A program made the translations under genes and the position numbers. The notes under the pieces are model-generated. The model was not told the DNA's origin. It searched no databases and saw only the letters and a program-made list of their open reading frames with translations. Positions 46,381-55,500 of a DNA stretch of 64,000 nt are shown here, piece after piece. The stretch's first letter is position 1, and every line of letters starts with the position of its first letter. Source of the DNA: a virus; IMG/VR virus record IMGVR_UViG_3300046820_001062, positions 1 to 64,000 of that record. One strand, 5' to 3'.

Positions 46381-46398
46381 CTGGATGGTTTATTTTCT

Positions 46399-49023
46399 TT
46401 ATTGTCCTAATTCGTATTGTTTTCTCATATTGATGTAGTTATCAAAAGTTGAGTTAATTATCTCATTAGCTTTTAATAAACTGTTTACATCACCTGGTCT
46501 AAAAGGAATATATGATATTTTTTGCTCACGCTGTTTAGTTTGTGGATTGTAAATATCCATATTAAAAAGCAAAACAGGATTACCAGATGCATCTTGAGAA
46601 CCTTGGAGATTGTAATCAAAGTCATATCCTTTAAATGACTGTTCACCTTTCACATTAGCACCAGGATTAGTTAAGAACTCATCTAATAAACCTAATGACT
46701 GTGAAGATACAGAATTAATAGTTGCATATCTATTGATTCTACCCAATGCACTATTTGCACTTGCAGATTCATAAGGTAATACAAAGGTTAATGTACCTGG
46801 ATTTTTGATTCCAATCTTTTTACCAATTGGTGACTTCTGAGAAATGTTAACTTGAATATTTGCATTTTGACCATCATAACTAACAATAGCTTGATCCCCA
46901 AATAGGTCTGCTAAATCTGAAGTATTAAGATTTCTCAAAACACTCATATCAATTGTTGAACCATCAGATGATGTAATTGATTTAACAGCATATGGATTTC
47001 TAACCAATGTTTCAATTTCAGCAGCATTTAATTTGCTAAACTTGTAATTATTAGTTACAGGTCTTGTTCTACCTGCATATTCTGAAGTAACCAAAGTACC
47101 TAATCTTTCTTTTGCAGCAGGAGTTAAGTTTGTTAAATCTAAATCATAAGCTCCGTTAGCAAGTCTTCCTCTAATGACTGCACCTGCGTATTGTGATTTA
47201 ATTTTTCCGTCAGCATCCACAACTTCTTGAGATAATCTCAACATGTTTTTGTTAAGATTAATTCTTTCTGATTCTAATGTTTTAAAAGCATTTGATGCAC
47301 CTCTGAAACTTTCTACATATTTAGCAGAATCACCTGTTTTGTGCAACCTTGAATAAATTGGAAGTTTTTCAGTTGCTGCTTTGTAAGTATAACCAGCTAA
47401 TCCATCAACCAATCCAATAGCTTGTGCAGCTGTTGTTGGAGGTTGAATATTAATGCCTAGTTTATCACCAAACATTTTTAGAGTAGCTTTATCTTCTGCT
47501 GTCAAAGTAATTTTTTGACCAGCACCCATTTGTTTAATTCTGTTTATGGTATTATAAACATCAGAGTATGCTTTAGCATCTTCATTCAATACAAGTTTAA
47601 CCAAACCATTTTCTGCATTAAACGCTGTTGCAAAAGCTTTCTCTCTATTTACATTCATGCCTTTAGAAACAAGTTCAGCTCCACTTTGTGGTGTACCTAA
47701 ACCTTGTCCAATAAACTCTTCTGATGGTAGGTATCCTTTACCTTTTAATTCCATCATTTTAAGTTCAGTGGTAATACCAAACTTTTCTTTATCCCAAGCA
47801 AGTTTTTGTCCTTGCATTGCTAAGTTTGCTGCAGCAATTCTTTCACTAGATGCAATATGTGCTTTTGTAGCCCAAGTTGTATCTCCTCTATATTCAATAG
47901 ATTGTTTTGCAGTTGCAAATGTATTACCAAATACTTGTGCTGTATTTTCTCTTGCTTCTCTTGTAAACAAAGAATAAAGATTTGATGCTACATATTGTGG
48001 TCCTTCCTGTTGCATTTTTGCAATATCTGATTTAGAACCATCAAGTGTATTTTTATAATCATCTCTCTTTTTAAGCAATTCTTGGTAATCATCTTTAATG
48101 TGAGGCAATGATGGAGGAAATCCATTAGGATATTTCTTCTCATACAAAGCTATTTCATCATCAAGTTTTTTAAGTTCTTTATCTGCAGTTATTCCTTGTG
48201 TTGCAACCTTTTCATTTATAACTGGAAGTAGTTTCTCAGAAACTCTTTTAACAGCTTCTTCTCGTGAAATACCACTTGCAGACATTTCATTTCTTATTGT
48301 TGTTTCAGCTGCAACACGTCCCATTACTTGAAACTGTCTATCAAATCTGGTTCCCATTGTAGCTTTAGCCCACTCACTAAAAATAGGAGCAACGCCTGCA
48401 CCATTTACACGCTTAATTATATAACCTTTTCCATCAGGAGTAGCTTGTGTAATTTCTAAACCTTGTTCTTTTGCAGCTTTTCTAAGATACTCCATTGTAT
48501 CTTCAAAGGGAACAAACTCACGTGGTTGTACACTTTGCAATGAACCATCTCCTCTTTTAGCATTTCTCAAATCTTCTTCAGCAAAAGCAATATCCATTTT
48601 GCTATAGTCACTATACATAGCACGTATTTTTGGATCAGTACTATTTTTATACTGGTCCATCTTTTGTTTTTGTGCTTGATGGAATCTAGTTACTGCCATA
48701 TCATATGCTAAATCTTGATCCTGAGAAATAGGATCAATTAGACTTTGTGCACGCATGATATTGGTAGGATTAGAAAGGTCAACATTAGAAACACTTTTTA
48801 ATGCTCCTTGTAATTTCTTGAAAGCTTCTTGTCTAAACGATTCATTGTCTGAATTTGTCAATGAGCTATTCAAAACAGAATTGTAAAGATTTTTGACCAT
48901 GCTAAAACCACGATCATATTCAGCCTGTCTTGTGCCATATACCTGAGTCAAAAACTGATAATCAGGTTTGTACAACTGCATTGGACCAAATTGATCAGTA
49001 AGTCCTTTTATAAATGTTGCCAT
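46399..49023 (-). CDS. Large helical virion protein (874 aa)
   Basis: An 874-residue, mostly helical protein. The N-terminus (FIKGLTDQFGPMQLYKPDYQFL) and the following helices (KNLYNSVLNSSLTNSDNESF...) look like the internal virion proteins of crAss-like phages that line the head or form the cargo. No catalytic motif, signal peptide or membrane helix is visible. It lies between two other large virion genes with gaps of 18 and 29 bases. A structural or ejection role is inferred from position. Confidence 0.7.
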   Translation of the reverse strand: MATFIKGLTDQFGPMQLYKPDYQFLTQVYGTRQAEYDRGFSMVKNLYNSVLNSSLTNSDNESFRQEAFKKLQGALKSVSNVDLSNPTNIMRAQSLIDPISQDQDLAYDMAVTRFHQAQKQKMDQYKNSTDPKIRAMYSDYSKMDIAFAEEDLRNAKRGDGSLQSVQPREFVPFEDTMEYLRKAAKEQGLEITQATPDGKGYIIKRVNGAGVAPIFSEWAKATMGTRFDRQFQVMGRVAAETTIRNEMSASGISREEAVKRVSEKLLPVINEKVATQGITADKELKKLDDEIALYEKKYPNGFPPSLPHIKDDYQELLKKRDDYKNTLDGSKSDIAKMQQEGPQYVASNLYSLFTREARENTAQVFGNTFATAKQSIEYRGDTTWATKAHIASSERIAAANLAMQGQKLAWDKEKFGITTELKMMELKGKGYLPSEEFIGQGLGTPQSGAELVSKGMNVNREKAFATAFNAENGLVKLVLNEDAKAYSDVYNTINRIKQMGAGQKITLTAEDKATLKMFGDKLGINIQPPTTAAQAIGLVDGLAGYTYKAATEKLPIYSRLHKTGDSAKYVESFRGASNAFKTLESERINLNKNMLRLSQEVVDADGKIKSQYAGAVIRGRLANGAYDLDLTNLTPAAKERLGTLVTSEYAGRTRPVTNNYKFSKLNAAEIETLVRNPYAVKSITSSDGSTIDMSVLRNLNTSDLADLFGDQAIVSYDGQNANIQVNISQKSPIGKKIGIKNPGTLTFVLPYESASANSALGRINRYATINSVSSQSLGLLDEFLTNPGANVKGEQSFKGYDFDYNLQGSQDASGNPVLLFNMDIYNPQTKQREQKISYIPFRPGDVNSLLKANEIINSTFDNYINMRKQYELGQ

Positions 49024-49052
49024 GTGATATTTCTACTTTACTTTTAATTAAA

Positions 49053-52000
49053 TTATTGTTCTTCCCAAGGAGTAGCGTTAAAAGATGCTGGTAAGGTTGA
49101 ACCACTCATGTATGCTTGTTGAAAATTATTTCTCCATGTAGGTGTTTGTTTTGCAGTTTGCAAATACATATTAGACACCTGATCTGCATATTTTCTTGCA
49201 CTTTCTTCTCCTCTTGTTCCAACAGCTTCATCATATGCTTGCTTCCATGCTGCATTTGCAGTTTGTGTCATTGCAGCTGGGTTATATCCAGTCCCAACAC
49301 CACCTCTTCCTGCACCATATGGATTTTGATATACGTCAGGAGCCATACCAGTTCCTTCATCACCAAACATTTGTCTACCTTGCCCAGAAAAATCTACATC
49401 ACCTAAAATAGGATCAATATAAACTTGCGGGAATAATACATTCTCCATTTGTTTTTTTCTGAACCAGTTAGTTGTTCCATTATTAAATGCTGCAATTTCT
49501 CTCCATTTCTTTTGTTGTAAAGCATTGTCATATTGTTGATTCATGGTTGCCATGTCTTCAACATATTTTTGACGTGCTGTTTCATTACCAACAATTTCTT
49601 GGTTTTGAACTTGTGCACTATTATTGTAAGCTTGATTTACAATTCCAATATTTGCAGCCTCTGTTGTATCTAAAACATTTGCAGCATTAGCAAATCCTTC
49701 TCCAGATGCACCAAGCATTGTTGCTAGTCCCACATTACCATCAGCAGTATTCTCTACTTGATTTTGGTATCTTGCCATCTGTTCTTGATTAGCAGCAAGT
49801 TTTCTTGTAGGATCTAATAAGTCATATCCAGGTGTAACTAAATCAATTTTACCTTGTGTAGGTTCATAACGATTTACTTGATCTGTTACTGTACCAACAT
49901 AGTTTACAATGTCTTGTAGCCACCAAGGTCCTTCTTTTTTAGGTTGCTTTTCAAAAGTTTTAGTAGGAGTACTAATACATTGACCATCAACAACACCTTT
50001 ATCTTTTGAAGCAGCACCTACAGCTTTAATATTTGAACCAGAAGGTGCAACAGGTTGTTCACCTGTTTTATGAGAAACAGAAACAACATTCTTAGTACCA
50101 TCTGTATACTCAACACAGAAATAAGCAACTTCTTGTCCAGGTTGTTCTGGTGGTTTTGGAGCATCAAAAAATCTAGGTACAGAATAAGTTACTTGTCCAA
50201 ACTTAGAATCTCTATAATAAGGATTGTCTTCTTTTTTACCTTGACCTAGTGGTGTAAAGTATGGAACACCAAACTGCTTCATTGATTTTTCATTGATAGC
50301 ATCTTGGAACCAACCTGAAGCTTTATCTCCAGTAGCTTTTCCTGCTTTTAAATCTTTTTGAAATTGAGCAAAACCTCCAGCATATTGAGCATCAATCCAG
50401 TCACCATGTCTTCTTTGAAAATCAGACCATTCTTGTGGAGATAAATCTCCTGACTGTCTTGCTGCTGCATTACCAGATGATAAATAAATACCAGTACCTT
50501 TTACATTAGGTTGATTAGCAAATGAACCAAAGTTTGTTTCTGTATATAATACATTAGGGGAACCAGCTAAAATCTTATTAATGTTGGTAGAACCATATTG
50601 TTCAAATTGAGTATCAGTTCTAGGACCAGACATAATGATTGTACCATTGGCATCTTTCATTATTTTAGTTGCTCCTTTGTAGAAAAGATATCTTACTTCA
50701 CCTTTATCATTTGTAACAGTACCAACAGCAATTTCTTTATTTGGATCAATACGTTGATTACCAGCAGCTTGTGCTTGTTGCTGTGTTCCAACAGTAGTAT
50801 TTAATGTACCTGGTTGTGTTTGTTGAGGAGTACCTTGAACTGTTCCAGCATCTTGATACTGATTCAGTGTAGAACCACCATATCTAAATGATTTAAAAAT
50901 ATCAGCGTCACTTTTACCATTTACATTTTGTACTGGTGCTTTTTTAACTGGTTGTTCTGTCTCAGTTTTTGTTTTTGGTGGTGTTTCAGGTTTGTTTCCT
51001 GACACTTGCTTATTTAAATTAGCAACACTTTCAGAATTTGTTACATCACCCGTATTGCCACTTGTGTCTACATATGTCCATCCAGTTGATGAATTAGCAT
51101 CTTTATAGTAAGTGTATTTATCTCTACCAGCAATTTTATATTCTGTTCCAGTTGGTTTTGCTTTTTCAGTAATTCCATTACCATAAGGACCATATGCATC
51201 TGTTGTATTACCTGTTGCTTGTGCTGCAGGTTTTTGATTCATCCAATCCTTTTTAAAAGTAGCTAAAGGAATTACCTTGTAACCTCCATAAGTATCTGCA
51301 TATGAACCAATATTTTTATCAGGGTCTGAAATTTGTTTTACCTGTACAACAGCTCCGTCACTATCTGTTAATTTATTTTGAGTGACTTTATACTTTTTGT
51401 TACCTACTGTATAAACATCTCCAATTTTTGGCATTGTAGGATCTACAACTGGTTGTGTTGAAGCTGGTGCTGTAGCACTGTAATTTAAAGTATAGTATTT
51501 ATTACCTTGACCTGGAAGTGATACTGCTTGATTCATCCAACCCAAGTTTTTTATACTTGTGTAATAGTCAGGATCAATTAAAGCTTGACCTGCGTTATAA
51601 CCCAAATCAAGTTTTCCATTTTTTTGCATTTCAAGATAATCCTTTAAAGGAAGTTCTGTTATGGTGTCGCCATTTGATAGTTTAATAGCTTTATCAAAAG
51701 TTACCCATTCATCAGAACCTGCACCTGCAGTATCCCAAAAACCTTCATAACGTGATTTAATTTTGTATTCTTTACCATCAATGTAAAACTTCTCACCTAC
51801 TTTACCACCATTTTGATAATTTCTAACAAAGCCACCACGTTTCATTTCTTCTTGTCCTTCAAGAACTTCATGAGCAACACCTTCACTTTTTTCCATACCA
51901 GGCATTTGTGCACCTTGTAAACCAGCCATTACAGATTCAGCAATAGCAGGAACACCATCAGGAAATCCTTTCATTGATTCCTGTACTAAAGCAAGCATAC

Positions 52001-52493
52001 CCAATTTTTGAGTATTCTTTTTTAGCATTTCAGCAGCAGAACGTTTTTGAATAGCATCAGTGTCATCACTTTTTAAGTCTTGAACATACTGATTAATTTG
52101 ATATTTCTTTGCAATTTCCGCAGGAGTGTATCCACCTTTCTTTTCCTTCAATCCAAAAATAGTCTCAAGAACTTCTTTGTCTTTGATTCTTAATTTTTTA
52201 GTATCAGAAAATATAAAGGAACCTTCAGGAATATTTACAGGCATACCACCTTTAGAGTGACGTTTTCCAACAAATGTAAATTGTTCTAGAAAACCATCTC
52301 TATTGATATCACCAACTACTGTTTCACCACCCTCTACTTCAATGTTTGCTTCTTCTTTAGGAACAGCACCCATAGTATTTTTAACATTACTTGTGCCTTC
52401 ACCAGAATTAGTGAAACTAACATTTCTACCAACTAAACTATAATCTTGTTGGTCTCCAGGTTTTGGTGCTTTTTTGATTCTAATCTTTTGCAT
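49053..52493 (-). CDS. Large virion protein with GG-linker motifs (1146 aa)
   Basis: The N-terminal 130 residues contain ANIEVEGGETVVGDINRDG, FVGKRHSKGGMPVNIPEGSFIFSDTKKLRI, a pattern of virion proteins common in Bacteroidota and marine phages. Between about 215 and 600 it has linkers of the form MKRGGFVRNYQNGGK and RYGGSTLNQYQDAG, then low-complexity Gln/Thr/Gly-rich stretches. The C-terminal 250 residues are helical (TARQKYVEDMATMNQQYD). No enzyme motif. It is the first gene after a gap with a candidate promoter, so it may open a sub-operon that runs through the RNA polymerase gene. Confidence 0.7.
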   Translation of the reverse strand: MQKIRIKKAPKPGDQQDYSLVGRNVSFTNSGEGTSNVKNTMGAVPKEEANIEVEGGETVVGDINRDGFLEQFTFVGKRHSKGGMPVNIPEGSFIFSDTKKLRIKDKEVLETIFGLKEKKGGYTPAEIAKKYQINQYVQDLKSDDTDAIQKRSAAEMLKKNTQKLGMLALVQESMKGFPDGVPAIAESVMAGLQGAQMPGMEKSEGVAHEVLEGQEEMKRGGFVRNYQNGGKVGEKFYIDGKEYKIKSRYEGFWDTAGAGSDEWVTFDKAIKLSNGDTITELPLKDYLEMQKNGKLDLGYNAGQALIDPDYYTSIKNLGWMNQAVSLPGQGNKYYTLNYSATAPASTQPVVDPTMPKIGDVYTVGNKKYKVTQNKLTDSDGAVVQVKQISDPDKNIGSYADTYGGYKVIPLATFKKDWMNQKPAAQATGNTTDAYGPYGNGITEKAKPTGTEYKIAGRDKYTYYKDANSSTGWTYVDTSGNTGDVTNSESVANLNKQVSGNKPETPPKTKTETEQPVKKAPVQNVNGKSDADIFKSFRYGGSTLNQYQDAGTVQGTPQQTQPGTLNTTVGTQQQAQAAGNQRIDPNKEIAVGTVTNDKGEVRYLFYKGATKIMKDANGTIIMSGPRTDTQFEQYGSTNINKILAGSPNVLYTETNFGSFANQPNVKGTGIYLSSGNAAARQSGDLSPQEWSDFQRRHGDWIDAQYAGGFAQFQKDLKAGKATGDKASGWFQDAINEKSMKQFGVPYFTPLGQGKKEDNPYYRDSKFGQVTYSVPRFFDAPKPPEQPGQEVAYFCVEYTDGTKNVVSVSHKTGEQPVAPSGSNIKAVGAASKDKGVVDGQCISTPTKTFEKQPKKEGPWWLQDIVNYVGTVTDQVNRYEPTQGKIDLVTPGYDLLDPTRKLAANQEQMARYQNQVENTADGNVGLATMLGASGEGFANAANVLDTTEAANIGIVNQAYNNSAQVQNQEIVGNETARQKYVEDMATMNQQYDNALQQKKWREIAAFNNGTTNWFRKKQMENVLFPQVYIDPILGDVDFSGQGRQMFGDEGTGMAPDVYQNPYGAGRGGVGTGYNPAAMTQTANAAWKQAYDEAVGTRGEESARKYADQVSNMYLQTAKQTPTWRNNFQQAYMSGSTLPASFNATPWEEQ

Positions 52494-52505
52494 AATAAAC
52501 TTGTG

Positions 52506-52517
52506 AAGTTTAAACTT
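52506..52517. repeat. Perfect 12-bp palindrome near the 1146-aa gene start
   Basis: AAGTTTAAACTT is self-complementary. It lies between the candidate promoter (52552-52559) and the start codon at 52493, where it could serve as an operator or form a small RNA stem. A/T-rich palindromes can also occur by chance in this sequence. Confidence 0.4.
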
Positions 52518-52530
52518 TATTATATGGTAA

Positions 52531-52540
52531 ACCTCCTACA
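52531..52540 (-). promoter_or_regulatory. Strong Shine-Dalgarno-like sequence with no start codon at the usual distance
   Basis: The minus strand reads TGTAGGAGGT, a near-perfect anti-16S match, which is rare in this window. The next ATG on that strand is the 1146-aa start about 38 bases away, too far for normal use. It may help ribosome standby on the leader or be chance. Confidence 0.35.
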
Positions 52541-52551
52541 TTTAGAATTTA

Positions 52552-52559
52552 CAAATTTA
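52552..52559 (-). promoter_or_regulatory. Candidate -7 box for the giant virion operon
   Basis: TAAATTTG (complement of 52552-52559), followed by TAA, matches TAnnTTTG exactly, in the 106-base gap between two virion genes. A proper -33 TTTG is not seen 17-21 bases upstream. Confidence 0.5.
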
Positions 52560-52599
52560 ATTTGATTTTTCCAATTTTAGAAGGGTTTTTCTATGTTTT

Positions 52600-55500
52600 T
52601 TAGTCAAGATATTCTATCTCTCCTCCCATTGCAAGAATGCGCTTAATCTCTTCTTCATCAGCATAAAACTCACCGCCTTCAGCATAGTGTCTAGTTGCTG
52701 GAATGAAAGGAATTAAACCACCATATCTAGCAGATGACATCTTAGTTCCAAAGTCTTGAATAGGGGTATTGGCAACTAAACCAAAATTAGAAGCAGGTCC
52801 TGCGTTTAATGTGTAATTACCAAAAGGATTAATAGCATTTTGAGGATTGTATCTGTTCATTGTGTTGCCAATTTCCTTCAATCTTTGTTCATATTCTTTT
52901 TGATAATCTTTAGCACCAAGTACTTGATTAACCATTCCTAATCCAGCAAGTGCATTATTAGCAGCAACAATACCTGCAGTATCACCACGTTTTGTTTGAG
53001 TAAATCCATTTGCTGTTGGTGAAGTAGTTCCAGGTTGTGCATTACCACCAGGTGTTTGAGCTGTTTCTACACCTCCCACACTTGTAGCTGTTGCAGGTGT
53101 GTTTGCAGCTTTAAAGCCAGCAAGATACTGCTGATAATCATTCATATCTCTACCTTCTTCACCCATAAGACCTCTACCATTTTGAGCCATCCATTCATCA
53201 TATGTTAATGGTGTATCACCACCATCTTGATATCTACGCATAGTACCACCATATCTAGCTAAATTCTCATAAGAAGGACCAGATGGATATCCACCATCAA
53301 AATCACCAGGACCCATAGGACCTGAAGGAATCATGTTATCTTTTCTTCTTTTCTCATTAAGAGGAGAATCCTGATACATTTCAGGAGATGACCAATCTTT
53401 CATAATAGCATCTTGTTTTTCTTTTCTTGCTTGTATTACATCTTGAAGTTTACCTGATTCTTGTGTTTCAGGGTTTACAACATATTCTGTGGTCTTTGGT
53501 TTTGCAAACAACTTCTCATAACCAAGAACTGCACCAGATAATCCAGCAGCAGCGCCAGCAATGCCTTTTACTGTACCAAGCAAACCTTTGTTAGGTAAAG
53601 CCCAAACCATTGATCTTGGATCTCCAAGTGAATTTGCTGCAGCCAAGCCTCTGTTCCAAGAATTATTCTTTAATGAATTAAGAGTATGTGATTCAGTTAC
53701 ATCAGTTCTTTGATCTCCTGCTGTATATGTATCATAATCATATGCTCCACCATCTTGCATTTTAGTTTTAGCCATTTCTAAAAACTTTTGCAAATCATAC
53801 TTAACACCTTCACGTTCAAAATCAGCCATCATGTTTTTAGCAATTTTTTGCCTGTTCTGTGGATCATTAACTTGTGTCAAGATATTTGCAATTCCTTCTA
53901 CCATTTCAACATCGTTTTCACCACCTTCTGCCCATGTACCAAAACGTTTATGCCAGTATAATGGACTGAATGGATCTTTTGCTTTTGCAGAATCTCTTCC
54001 ACCCATTCTATCCCAGAATCTGTCTTTGCGTTTCTCAGAACCATGTTGTTTAAAATCTTGCATTCCTTTCCATCCGCCATGCACCACTTTATACTGATCA
54101 CCTTTCTTTGCAAGAACCATCCATTTTTTACCAGGACGTGTTGACTGTTTTTTAACACCAACTTTTGTAAAGCCCATATTCTTATAGCGTGAAGGAATAG
54201 TTCCTCCTTCTGCCATTTCATAAAGTTGACCACCAAGTTCTTTTGCAAAGTTTCTAGCAAAGTTTGCTTTCTTAACCATTTCAGGTGAGTACTCTTCTTT
54301 ATTATTTAAAATATGTTCAGCAGCTTCTTGCACAGACATTCCCATTTTAGTTGCTTGTGCTTTAAATGTACCTTTTTTTCTAGGGTTTATTTTAATACCA
54401 CCATATTTCATTTCATCATCTGACTCTAATAATTCAGAAGAAGTATCTTCAATGTCTTCTGTATCTAAAGGAACATCTTCTTCTTCCATATCAGATTCTG
54501 CAATATCATTCATTGCTGATTGAATTATTCCTTGTCCTTGTTCTTCTGACAAACCTTGTTCCATTAACATCTTAAGAATATCATCAGGATTAGTTCCACC
54601 TTCTAACATCATGGAGATTTCTCCTAATGCATCATCAATATTTCCTGTCTTTTGTGATTCTTCAGATTCTTGTTGTTGAGGTTGCATTTCTCCACCATAT
54701 TGTTTTACATAGAAACCACCATCTGGTGCAGGCGCCCATGATTCACCACTTGCTAAAAATTCTTGATAGTTTGCAGGATTATTAGGATTACCAGAAGTAG
54801 CTACAGGTTTTCTTACTTGTGCAGCAATCTCTTGTTTCTTTCTAGCTAACATTGCCTCATCAAAAGCTTGTTGTTGTTGTGCTGTTGCGTTATCATAGTT
54901 TACAAACTTTTTAAGATTATCTGCTTGAGGTCCTGCAAAGTTTCTATTTGCAGATGCAAAATCAGAACCATAATCAGTTCTTACACCATTAATCTCAGTA
55001 CTAACTTTTGGTACCATTTGATTAAGAGTTTTTAATCCTAAGAATCCATCTACTCTAGAGATACCATTCTTAAAACTATTTGCTGTTTTAACACCCATTT
55101 GACCAGATGCAGTATTACCTGCAGCCATGTTTAAAAAGTAAGATTGATAGTCTTTTACTTTGTTACTATCAATTGCAGCATTAGGATTTTCTTGATTGTA
55201 TTTTTTAATCAATTCATATCCTAGTTTTTTATCATGATTGTATCTATCATCAGAAGCAGCACCACTTTTCTTTGCATACTTTACAAACTGATTCCAATTA
55301 TTAAGATCTTGTGGAGACAATGAATTTGTTTCAGGTTCTCCACCATATTCCATTTGACCACCACATTCCATACAACCACCATTCATCATTTCTGGAATAT
55401 AACCACCAAATGCATAATCACTTACTTCCATACCAAATTCTGCTTTTCTCCAGCTTCCACCTTTTTCTTTATACCATTTTGCAGCATAACCATTTGCGTA

